From Phoronis australis (lineage: Eukaryota; Phoronida; Phoronidae), in contig NMRA01000240.1 of NCBI GenBank assembly GCA_002633005.1, positions 29,351 to 93,350 on the forward strand: DNA of 64,000 nucleotides. The letters run 5' to 3'. A program made the position numbers and the translations under genes. The first letter of the stretch is position 1. Every line of letters starts with the position of its first letter. The notes beneath the pieces were generated by a model. The model had not been told where the DNA came from. It saw only the letters and a program-made list of their open reading frames with translations, and ran no database searches. Shown piece after piece: positions 54,318-64,000 of the stretch.

Positions 54318-55605
54318 AAGCACAATATGCTATAAAGTCTCATCTTTGGTTTTTGAATGATTAAATGAGTCGGGTCATTCGAACTTGACATGAATTTTTT
54401 GCAGATGGCTATGTGAAATTAGATTTAGATTTTTATGCCACTTCATTTAATCAGATCATCATTACCAGGATCAATGGTTGGAATACAGGGTTGCTTTTAT
54501 CACAACCCAGTTAATTATGGATTATTATTGTAGTCATATAATTTCAATAATATAATGTAATCCACTAAAACTTGTTTTTATGCAGCTTAGGGCTATTAAG
54601 TAAGCCATGTTAAGTTTTGCAGTTACAGCCTCTTTGCAGCCTCAACAGCTTGTAGGGCTGCAACGATATTTAATCGATAATCAGATTGCGATTCTGGATA
54701 AAGATTTGATGCACAATTCAGAGTCGGATTTTTGATATGGCTCTTCGCATTTTGTTTTTCTTCGGTGTAAAAGTAAAATTTCAATACCTCGACTTTTATC
54801 CCACGTTGACTGAAATCTTTCGTGATTAATGTGCGGACAAACTGCTCGCTTCCAGACTGTTTTTACTTTTACACAGCATTGTAATGTTACTACTCCCCCT
54901 TTTATAGGCCACATAATTTTCAGGGAAAACGCACTATATTTCTCTGTTCATGAACACATCATTCATCTTCTCTTCTGTTCTAATCCAATTACAAATATTG
55001 TTTATATTATTTGTCTGATTTTGTGATGTAATTGTCACTTTAGTCGGCCTTGCGTAAGTTGGAAAATCATGTAACCTGGCTCCAATCCGGGGCGGGAGTT
55101 GGGGGAGGGGTGGGTTAGGACAGTGTATTAGCCACGATTTTGACAATCAGACATTCGCACCCCCAAACTGCCAAATAGAATATGATAGAATTTTAGGGTG
55201 TGTCATGGTCCTCTTGGTCCCAATTATATCCTGCACTGCTAGGACAGCTGACAAACAAGTACAAATTGACTCTGATTCAGATATAATTACTGTTTATGAC
55301 ACAACACACAAGGGGACATTTAGGTTTGGTAATATATGTACAATTACACAAACATTTTTCTAGGAAGCTCACACACAAAGGTAGTGAAAGGCGAAAATAG
55401 CAAGTAAATCCCATTATGAAAGCAAAATGTGCCCATCCTTGTTTAGAAATGATCTTGATCCCTTTTACCTCCATATGGGGTAGGAAGATCTTCCTTTTGA
55501 AATGGCACCGTTACTGATGGTCATACAAAGGTTAAACTGGTCAACCACAAACATTCCTCTATCATTTACTGGCACCTTTACAATGTGTATATTATGATTA
55601 AAATT
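54318..55605 (+). repeat. 1.31-kb tandem duplication, unit 2
   Basis: Direct repeat of 53006-54317, starting AAGCACAATATGCTATAAAG immediately after unit 1. It differs by scattered substitutions and small indels, for instance loss of four bases in CATGGAGTCGG. The last shared block is CATTTACTGGCACCTTTACA(A). Confidence 0.8.
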
Positions 55606-56279
55606 GCTTGTTATCGAATTATGGTGAAGTATTCATTAATGAATGCCTGGTTTTTGAAATTGGTTGTATTATCGGCTAAAATGTTAAAAGATGAGTATGC
55701 TATAATGACTCTCCGCCTTACGTAGTTTTGATTTTTTAAAATGATCATCAGTATAGGTATTCTTAATTTTAAATTTCACTTTCTGCTGCGGCAAGGGGGC
55801 CTGAGGAAGGGCATGCTGCATCTCCAGGTGTTTCTAGTGATGACTCTCCACTCTCATGTAGGTAAAGATGACCACTGCTGTCAGTCTCTGTTGACCATAT
55901 ATCATTTGCAGAGTGTTCACCATAAAATGACAATATTCAGGGAATGTCAGGTGACTGACAGTTGAAGTTGAGCGCTCATTCTTGGAGTGATAAAAATAAT
56001 TCTGAAAACATGTACTTAGAAAATGCAGAATCCAGAAGGTTGTCTTGAAATGATGGACTTCATTTATCTATTTTTGCAACAATTTCCCCTGAGGTAACTT
56101 CGAAAACTGTGACAAAAATATATAAAGAAAGCAGGTCTTGACAACTCCATATAAACGAGGGGAAGCAATCCATTATGACACCTCTAAACAGAAATACTTA
56201 ATATAGGTTGACTCCAGTCCCGGGACCGTATTAGGGTACTCGACCACTGGTGAACTTGTGTTCACTGTGTTTGAAAGAT
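55606..56279 (+). other. gene B intron 4, no feature seen
   Basis: Short frames only, no motif. Confidence 0.4.
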
Positions 56280-56564
56280 TTATTGTCCACGCGTGGAGTT
56301 CAGAGCTGCAGGTCTGAAGATTTGTAGTGCAGTTTGTGTGTCTGCTCCTCTGGGAATATAAAGAACATCGTTGCTGGAATTTAGAGATGCGATCATGGAA
56401 TTTATTTCCCAGTAGTTATCAAAAAACTCAGGCCCCTTTGCCTGAACTTTGAGGGTGTCACAAGAATGCCTGACTGTCAAGTCTTGAGTTTTGTTGTTGG
56501 CTGCTTCAATCTTGTCTTCCGCACCCATAGTAGAAACTGCCAAGTCGGAGCTAAATCGGACCAC
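56280..56564 (-). pseudogene. vWA-domain fragment opposite to gene B
   Basis: The 94-codon frame reads MVRFSSDLAVSTMGAEDKIE, later YWEINSMIASLNSSNDVLYI and PRGADTQTALQIFRPAALNS. In vWA domains a (F)VRFSS strand is followed, after a helix, by IxxLxYxxGGTNTGxAL, with a metal-binding Thr. Here the equivalent is IASLN...YIPRGADTQTAL, followed by a helix ending in RGQ, then a stop. An insertion of about 20 residues lies between the two parts. It is probably a decayed vWA exon, not the same sub-type as gene B. Confidence 0.45.
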
Positions 56565-59500
56565 TTATAGGAATGGTGGTACTGTTGGGGCACATAAAGA
56601 ATGGGTGGAAACAATTGCGTGACTGCATATTAAAAAGCAGTTAATTCCTTTAAACTCCAGGCTTGGACCTGTTACAAATCCCCAGACTTTTCCCCGTAAA
56701 TCCACTTGTGCACAAAAAAATCTCGCCCAGCCATCGAATCCAGTCCAAGTGATTAGATTCCATGGCTGCAGCTCAAGTATGTTGCTGGAATCTAAAGTGC
56801 GGCCATGAAACCTGTTCTATGATACTGAAATTTTGGTTATTGTGTACGAAGCATTTACGATGCTTGGGTGTAGTTCAGCTGGGTGGTTTGGGAATTCTCA
56901 CCGGGTTGGGTGCTTGCTGGTCTGTGTGGAGTTTCGAAATGCGGTCATGGAATTGTTTTCAACAATCGATAAGTTGTGCTCCCACTTATGGTTATTGAAG
57001 GACATATAATTCACGAAGTAAACCCAAGAAAGCTTTCTAATTGTCAAATTTGGGTGAACTGTGATCTTCCCTGTTAAAATGTTTTGGTCTAATTTTATTT
57101 CAGACGCCTACACCAAATTGGATGCGGAAGCGTTTGAATTTTCGATATTAGAACGTTAGTACTGAAATCTATGAAATAAAGGCTAAGAATTTCCGAAGGT
57201 GTGAGGGATTCCCTGTGTAATGATAGTGAGAAAAGTGGTCCAAAGTGTAGCCTGTGCAGTGTCTACATCTCATCTGGTCCAACTTTCTTAAGAGTAGCGG
57301 GCAGCCGAACAAATATCAAGCTTTTTTCACAGCTCCAAGTTTAAGTCAAACGTGAAGGAGTTATCGTAGATGCAACTGAAACAAATGGTCGACGGAGGAA
57401 ATGAGGGAATTAGGAGTAATGTACCTGATTATATATGGACATGGAGAAAACTTGTTCGACATGATGAGGGAAAAAGTTGACAAACTTTCAGTTGTGAACT
57501 TGAAATTTGTAAACTGCTGAGTGTAGACAGTAAGTTTTTTAAGCCTAAATCTAAATACTGTGACAGATCACTTGACTGATAAAAGTCTAGAATATACATG
57601 TATTTTTAAAGGCATATTCAGTTATCCATAAGCAAGAACCGACTGGAGGTTGGGTGGGGTTGCACTACGCGATATTTGTGGAAGCCGAGACTGTGAAATC
57701 ATTGGCGACCAGGGTGCCAGGGATGCTGTCGTTTTCCTTCCCCAGTATGGGATTTTCTAGCTATACCAGTGTGTTTCCGAACTACTATAATTTCACTCAA
57801 TTTGTGTAAATTCCAATCGCAATATTTGACCTGGCTAATTGGTCTCTCAATCTTATTTCTAATGTTAAACTCTTCAAAGAGTCAATGTCTTTCTGAGAAT
57901 ACTATAACTTTTTTAGAAATACTGAAAGTTGTAAATTGTTCTAAGGATATTGTTACTACTAGACAGACATTCACAATGCTATACACTAGTAGACTGTTTC
58001 ACAGCATTACGATCGTCATAGGTCATCTAAATTGTGAGTAAATCTCCCAATCTTTCTATCGTCAAACACGATTCAAATGTACATTGAATTTTTCCCTATG
58101 TGACCCCATTTCAGTAATCTAGTGTGAGGTATAGCAGTAAGAACACGCCGTCATAGTTTGCTTGATACTAATTTTAAGAGCAGCATTTGTTTTATTTCGT
58201 AATCATTTCCCATTACAGAACTTACACACTCATAGTTGTCAGCATGTACAATTATTGCCTGTTTGCCTTCAAATGGAAAAATAATAATGGATGCTGGAAA
58301 AGTTTTACAGTAATTACATATGATATGAAAAAACTCAAATACTGTATGCAAAGTTCTTATTGACAGAAGTTCAAGTAACTAAAAAAAGTAATGTGCCGCT
58401 TCTGTTGATGGGAAACACTGGTTATAAATTGAGATTTCCTGCTAAATTGAAAACGAGAGCCCATTCCAAGGATATACAGATCGTGTGTTCTACGTGGGGT
58501 ATAGCCACAAACTCCAGTTCAAGCCGACTTTTCCATTATAAAAAATTGGGCATGACAAATTTCATTGTGGGTACTCCAGTGTCTTATTAAAGCGTTGAAA
58601 ATTAAGTTTTTGGTGCCATTTGGGAGTACTACATGTACAAAAATCATTTTTTACTTTTAAATACAACTTTTTCAAATTCCTGGGTTTCCCAAAAAGATTG
58701 TTGATTACAAAAGTTGTGTAACTGAATCTTCTGCATAGAAAGTGACTGTCCTAGACTCAGCGATTTGCACTGAACTGCCTTATACACGTCTCCTTATTGA
58801 GAGTTATGTGAAGAAACATTTTATTTTACACACATCGAGGCATCAAATCTAAATTGCATAATAAGCCCGCCCTTTAGTACTTTTACTCCAATGCCATTTC
58901 CGTGCTGAATGTTATCAGAATACAAACACAATCGGAATTTTCGTCCACTAAGCAAATCGACTGTCGGGACCCATTAATGATCGGGAGTTTCAATTCAAAA
59001 CTGCCTAGTTTATTCATTGTATCTGGAAGAGCTGTTTCACGCATAGTAAACACAACAATGTAATATCAACTTGGCTAATTATTACATAAATACCTGACAT
59101 AAATAGAGCCACACGATCACAGACGTGAACGACTCTACTCGTTTTGGTGAATTCATGCAAAAACACTTTTAGGATTTTTTAAAATAACGTTTTCCTTCAT
59201 TGTTGGATATCCTAAATAAAACTCCATTGTCAAAATCCGTGCATTTTAACATGCCTCCGCCGACATCTGCAGCTTTTCTCAGATGATACAGGGATGTATT
59301 TGCATTCAAGGTCTTTTTAACGTAGAGTGTAAATATTAATCTGTTGGTACACTGCTGGTTAATGAGTGGCTGAGTTTAATGAGCTCTACAGCTCATTGCC
59401 TTCTACTTAATTCAGCTCAACATTTGTGAGAGTAAGGGACGCACAGAAGCGTACAACGTCAAATATAACTACGGTGTATACTTTCGCATTGTGTTTGCAA

Positions 59501-59626
59501 TGAAATGTGTACACATTTACGAATAGATTACTGAGATGCAACAAATTTTGGATCACAAGTTTTCCAGCAAAAGGTAATTAAATCTACGTTGGACTTAAAA
59601 GTGTAAATTATTGTCCCGTTCAACAG
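56565..59626 (+). other. gene B intron 4, right part
   Basis: Around 56770-56820 and 56920-56960 the words GTTGCTGGAATCTAAAGTGCGG and GAGTTTCGAAATGCGGTCATGG echo the helix-coding part of the vWA remnant (CGTTGCTGGAATTTAGAGATGCG at 56370). From 57000 to 59626 nothing is recognised. Confidence 0.4.
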
Positions 59627-59749
59627 CTAAGACGAACATCGATTGTTCAAAAGGTGGGACGAAATGCAATTCAAATTCGGTGTGTGAGCCAAGTAAGAGA
59701 AAATGTCAATGTCTTGGAGGATACCAGCAGGTCAACAACGAATGTAAAC
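59627..59749 (+). CDS. gene B exon 5: six-cysteine module 4
   Basis: 123 bp, acceptor CAACAG, donor GTACGT, phase 1 at both ends. It reads KTNIDCSKGGTKCNSNSVC, EPSKRKCQCLGGYQQVNNEC. Six cysteines, spacing C-x6-C-x5-C-x6-C-x-C-x10-C. Confidence 0.85.
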
Positions 59750-60222
59750 GTACGTAAGACGTATTTGTATTGACGAAGTGTCGAACATGGTAGTAGTAGT
59801 TGTATCGAGACATCGTGTTTCCTCTTTCACATGCCCGCAAACATGCAATTCCTTCAAGATGTGATTTGAAAAAGTTCCAAATTATTGGTTGCTCAGATAC
59901 GAAAAGATTTCTGAGGTGCGCAAAGAACTCACGGATCGCTATTTCTTGAAACCATGTTTGACATAAATGTGACACGCCGCGATAAGTCATTTAGTAGATG
60001 GATAGGTCAACAATAACGAAATGTCAGTTCATGAAAGACCTAAATCATTTCCAATTTGAGTAAGGATATGTTGAGATCAATTTCCTAATGATAAGTGGTT
60101 TAAAACTAATATTTTTGGGGACAAATAAAACAACACAAGAGTAATATGTACATGTATATATTTTAGGTTGTGCTAGGTGGGAATTTCTGGGTCACAGTTC
60201 TACAGATAATTATTTCACAGAA

Positions 60223-60484
60223 GGTACCAAATGGGTACCTTAGTTACATGAGATAACACACACATTTGCGATACCCAATGTGTAATTGAGTATCGGAAAC
60301 CAAGTGGCACAGTTTAGTATAGTACCAAATGGGCACACAATACAAAATGGGTATTGTTCGATTGCCTACCAAGTGGGTCGAGCAAAACGGCAAATACAAT
60401 AATAAGTAATAAATGGGTACACACTGCCAAATGGGCAAATATCAAATAAAGTACCAAGTTGGTACACCAAACAGCCAACTGGGC
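60223..60484. repeat. degenerate GTACCAAATGGGTAC array
   Basis: GGTACCAAATGGGTACC at 60223 is followed by about nine variants over 260 bp: GTACCAAATGGGCAC, ACAAAATGGGTA, TACCAAGTGGGTC, AATAAATGGGTACAC, GCCAAATGGGCAA, GTACCAAGTTGGTACACC and GCCAACTGGGC. Several copies are themselves near-palindromic (TACC...GGTA). It lies in intron 5 of gene B. Spacing is 15-45 bp, so it is not a simple head-to-tail satellite. Confidence 0.7.
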
Positions 60485-61692
60485 TATAACAACCTGGCAA
60501 AGCAGGTTCCGGACAAGCTGAGCGACCAGACCAGCCGGAGTGATAAAAAATATATTGTAAGGAACGTAGTGTTGTGGCCCAGACTGTGCTGAGATTGGGA
60601 CCCGGGTGGAGAGAGTCAATCCATAGTGACAGACGCCCGAGTGCAGGTCTGGTCGTTAACCTATGAAGTCTTTTCTCGCTTGACGTCAACACTCTCCGAG
60701 CTTGAAGGAGGTACCAGCAGTGACTGTAGTAACAACAATAACCAGCAGCAGATTTTGTTCAACACAGGGTAAGGATGGTAGGCTAGGTATCAAAATTGTT
60801 TACTTGCAGGATATTTTGTTTAAGCCAGGGTAGGGAGGAAAAACCTACGAGTGAATGTAGTGTTGCTTGAGGCTGGGCCAACAGGAAGCTGGAGAGAAAG
60901 AGCAATCAGCGCTACTATCGGACTATATAGGGACTAACTTGGAGTTGGATATGAAGCTTGAAGGACTGCAGAATAGTATTTGCCCAAATCATAGGATTTA
61001 TGTCAGAGCGCCATCAATCGCATTATTTCTGTGATGGAACGGAGATTTATAGCCACTTAAATGTAACATGCGTTCGTCAAGTAGATGTACTTATCCAAAT
61101 ATCTACGAAAATATAGATCTTAAGACCGTGAAAAAATGTAAATATTTTTTAAAAGTATGAAGGCAATAGAACTTGATTTTGGATGTTATGTCAGTCTGCC
61201 ATGAATCAGGACACAAGAACATGTGCATTTAGTAAACTTTGATGAAAAAGAAGCAATACGTTCACAACAGAACGACGGTGTCAATAATAATTTTGTTTCA
61301 TATTAGTGTCTAAGATGACATATCAAAAAACGCTGTTGCAGTTTTCTTAACTCTCATTTCGTTTTTGTTTGATGCAACTTTATTATAATTATTTGATAAA
61401 ATTCACAAAAAGTCTTGTTTTGGATCCTCTTTCATGCTAAAGGCAGACTTTTCAACGATAATTCAACAGACCTTTTGGAAACATAACACGTAGTACCTGA
61501 AAGTTCCATACGAATCGGGTGGGCCAATTCTGAGATATGATATTTCGAGGTTAGCCAAATTTGGTCATTTTCTAGAGTCCTATGTAACCTTAACGTTTTA
61601 ATAGAGAGAAAACGTAAGACATAATATACGACAGCTTGCGTATTTTATTTATCTGTGTAATTTAATATTCTTTAAATTTATTCTCTTTGCAG
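60485..61692 (+). other. gene B intron 5, right part
   Basis: No recognised feature after the GTACC array. 60540-60760 is GC-richer than the surroundings and may belong to the same unidentified repeat. Confidence 0.4.
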
Positions 61693-61818
61693 GCTACAAT
61701 CAAATAAAGTGTGGGAATGGGAAGGGCACGAACTGTGATCACATACAATTGTCCTATTGTCGGTACGGAGAGTGTACCTGTAGAGGACGCCAGGTATTAT
61801 ATAAAGGCAAATGCAAAA
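61693..61818 (+). CDS. gene B exon 6: six-cysteine module 5
   Basis: 126 bp, acceptor CTTTGCAG, donor GTAAGA, phase 1 at both ends. It reads YNQIKCGNGKGTNCDHIQLS, YCRYGECTCRGRQVLYKGKC, K. Six cysteines, spacing C-x7-C-x7-C-x4-C-x-C-x10-C. Confidence 0.85.
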
Positions 61819-61909
61819 GTAAGAACGCTGTCATAAGTTGTTTATGATACAAATCACGGAGATAGTCATCATTTCATAGACTTTCGCGCATGACATTTTT
61901 ATGTACATT

Positions 61910-62273
61910 CACATTAACGTACTCTCTACCTAAGTTTAGTAGAAGTGGGCCATTGGTAGGCGATCGTGGAACTATTTCCGTGACAACGATAGCGCGCTTA
62001 AAGTGCGCTGTTTAAGATCACATTTTCACGCCTCTTCATGTTTTTAATCACCTGGCTTAAGCCAGAGCAGACTTGCGTGTACAGTAGGTATGTATCATGG
62101 GAAAGTCATTCACCTACGCAATAACAGTATGACTTATGTTAAAAGCGCAAAAATACCTCTACTGCCACAGGTCGTGGGTCGAGGGGGTCGTGGGTCGAAG
62201 GTGTTGTGGGTCGAGGGGGTCGTGGGTCGAGGGGTGTGGGGGTCGATGGGGTAGAAGGTTCTTAGAACAATCC
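61910..62273 (-). mobile_element. minisatellite-ended transposon, copy E (partial)
   Basis: It reads ACTCTCTACCTAAGTTTAGT, GTGACAACGATAGCGCGC, then CAGGTCGTGGGTCGAGGGGG repeats (62168-62250) and the end TTCTTAGAACAATCC. The terminus matches the left end of copy D inverted (GGATTGTTCTAA). The other half of the element is missing. Inserted in intron 6 of gene B. Confidence 0.68.
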
Positions 62274-62641
62274 AGTTTAGCCGATACGTTAAATTTTCCT
62301 TTAGAACGAGATTCTGAACGACGCGCACCAATTCACTGGTACTTTTTAAGAACGGCCGAGTTATTCATCAGCAAATTAAAAAAGATGATAATTCGTTTTT
62401 GATGGAACTCTCCCCTTACACAAGCTCTCTATATGAGTGACCCGATGATGCAGCTACTGCCAAGAACACGTGGCGCAACCTCGAAAAGTATAGAAAAATG
62501 CTGTGAACAATTAATGCAGTGACTGTAATCGATAATCATTTGATATCCTTTATGGGAATACACGTCTTATAACTTTCGCATGTTTATACACGAGTTCTCA
62601 ATGAAATTGTTTTTGAAATACGTGATATTTTGTGATTTCAG

Positions 62642-62773
62642 TTGATGAATACGTGTCATGTTCAGACGGCGGCAAAAAGTGTTTTACAGATGCTGGCTGT
62701 TCTGTCGACGAGATCGGTAAACGAGAATGCAAGTGTAAGAAGAATTTTCAAAGGAGCGGAGATAAGTGTGAAG
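62642..62773 (+). CDS. gene B exon 7: six-cysteine module 6
   Basis: 132 bp, acceptor GATTTCAG, donor GTATAA, phase 1 at both ends. It reads DEYVSCSDGGKKCFTDAGC, SVDEIGKRECKCKKNFQRSG, DKCE. Six cysteines, spacing C-x6-C-x5-C-x8-C-x-C-x9-C. Confidence 0.85.
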
Positions 62774-63178
62774 GTATAATCGGTGACTAAGTGATTGCTT
62801 CATAATCTTCCAGCCACACGTCGCACAGAAGCAGATGAACGTTCTTATTTTCTCTGCAACATGTGTTATACTGCTGTCATGGTTTAATACAGGGTTTTGT
62901 AACAACGTTAAAATAAGAAGCATTGCTTAAATTGGAAGTTAAATCAGTAACAATGTTAAGTCGCGGTGCAAAATGTGATTTAAGGAGTAGGATAGACAAA
63001 CAGATTGGAGCTAGAATTTGGGTCATTGTGGCAGTTCCTTGTCTTACATTTTTAGACTCGATTATTCTTACGCCGCGTACAACAAAGACTTAAGATCACA
63101 AGTGATTTTTAATGCACTGTATTATATTGTCATGTATTCTCGTCCTTACTTTGTTTTACCAATTCCATGGTATATTAG

Positions 63179-63298
63179 CTTCGCAGCTTCTCCCATGTAC
63201 AAACAACGGTGAATGTGCCGCATTACCAGAAAGCGAATGCATCAGTAACAAGTGCGCATGTAAAAAGGGATGGGTGCTGATAGAGGGGGAGTGCCGAG
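63179..63298 (+). CDS. gene B exon 8: six-cysteine module 7
   Basis: 120 bp, acceptor TATATTAG, donor GTAAGT, phase 1 at both ends. It reads SQLLPCTNNGECAALPESEC then ISNKCACKKGWVLIEGECR. Six cysteines, spacing C-x4-C-x7-C-x4-C-x-C-x9-C. The acceptor at 63178 rather than CTTCGCAG at 63186 was chosen because only it keeps phase 1. The gene continues beyond the window. Confidence 0.8.
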
Positions 63299-64000
63299 GT
63301 AAGTGTTGTTTGCATGAAATTCCATTTATCTAAGGTACGCAAAAGGTACCCGCTCTTCCAAAACCTTTACTACAAACAGATGGCGCTGGATGCAATGATG
63401 CTTTACTAACAGGCAGCGCTGCTCACAGTCATGTGACATTCTTGAATCTTGACCCAGCACCTTGACCTACATTTTACAGCTGCTGACGTCACATCGCTGT
63501 TGCAACATGATGAGCTCAGTGCTTCACTCTTTGTTTATACTGTCTACTCTTATTAATCATGGCCACCAACGTGTTTATAGTGCATGGTTCAGTTCCTTAA
63601 ATAGAAACTATATAAGTTGAAACCACTCTCTTTTGCCTTAGTGTTTATCTAGAACATACATAAAATATTACAGACGTTTCTACTTGGTGAACCATCAGCT
63701 GCCGTGCCACCGTACGGCGGCCAGTCCGGTCTGCTGGACTGTTGTTGGCTAACGAGACACTGAATGAAAAAGAAAATATCGCAAGAGAATAAAACCTAAC
63801 ATGTATATAACCATGTATAATTCAAGCATAATTTAAAAAACATAGTGGTTATATTTCAACCTAATTAAAATTATGGTTGTTGAGTTGCCAAAATCTCGCC
63901 GGGCGGATCAGTGGCCGGGCCCGATTTAGTAGCCACCTTAAAAGCTGGTGTGGTGACAACCAGGCTCATGCTTCCCAAAGGATTGCAACATTGTAGGCTG
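63299..64000 (+). other. gene B intron 8, to the window edge
   Basis: No further cysteine exon was found before 64000. CGTACGGCGGCCAGTCCGG and GCCGGGCGG near the end are GC-rich words within AT-rich DNA. Nothing else is recognised. Confidence 0.4.

Noticed and set aside
55741-55965. Open frame in intron 4 as a hidden module exon
   Set aside because: Cysteine pattern and splice borders are missing.
60314-60692. Overlapping minus-strand frames of 101 and 108 codons
   Set aside because: Hydrophobic periodic translation is produced by the GTACCAAATGGG array and not by a real membrane protein.
1-64000. tRNA or rRNA genes
   Set aside because: No cloverleaf with A and B boxes and no rRNA signature was seen; the only tRNA-like sequence is the 14-base copia primer site.

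Overview
This is a eukaryotic, almost certainly metazoan, window. Most coding sequence lies in short exons with GT/AG borders, a single 3' gene end has an AATAAA signal, and the rest is AT-rich DNA crowded with decayed retrotransposons and DNA transposons. The mix of elements (copia with a half-tRNA primer site, Ty3/gypsy, Penelope-like, RNase H-bearing LINEs, TTAA elements with a P2X7-like cysteine motif) and the frequent TAGGCCTA and TACATGTA words suggest a marine invertebrate, possibly a deuterostome. The species cannot be fixed from the sequence alone.

Host genes. Two plus-strand genes of one family are visible. Gene A is seen only at its 3' end: a six-cysteine EGF-like exon (7693-7830) and a last exon (8097-8314) with one transmembrane segment, an acidic cytoplasmic tail and a poly(A) signal. 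Gene B begins at about 36.4 kb. Its first coding exon (36607-37534) carries a signal peptide and a von Willebrand factor A (vWA) domain. Seven separate six-cysteine exons follow at 39.1, 41.5, 49.0, 59.6, 61.7, 62.6 and 63.2 kb, and the gene runs off the right edge. Every intron is phase 1, so every cysteine exon is symmetric and can be duplicated or skipped without a frameshift. If gene B ends as gene A does, the product is a cell-surface receptor or adhesion protein: signal peptide, vWA, EGF-like array, membrane anchor, acidic tail. A partial vWA copy at 17.1 kb and vWA-like remnants on the minus strand at 56.3-57.0 kb point to local duplication and decay of this family.

Mobile DNA. From 0 to 7.7 kb there is a decayed YqaJ-like nuclease ORF, a stop-riddled minus-strand ORF and a TTAA-flanked transposon (4633-7654) carrying a nested 1374-bp element with 26-bp inverted ends. 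Other copies of the TTAA element are at 15.5-16.4 kb (minus strand, with the P2X7-like cysteine region) and at 34.7-35.8 kb. A large uncharacterised minus-strand ORF (about 28.2 to 20.2 kb) is split by a complete but inactivated copia element (20989-25399) and by a solo-type LTR (26921-27498) carrying canonical heat-shock elements upstream of a TATA box. Intron 3 of gene B holds a 5'-truncated Ty3/gypsy element (about 43.2-46.7 kb). A non-autonomous element whose inverted ends contain a (TCGACCCACGACCCC)-type minisatellite occurs six times (13.0, 19.4, 40.3, 40.5, 51.9 and 61.9 kb). Intron 4 also has a 1.31-kb tandem duplication. LINE and Penelope-like fragments lie at 12.1, 14.2-15.1, 19.2, 30.4-31.3 and 32.3-33.1 kb.

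All family assignments come from reading translations and motifs by eye; no search was run.
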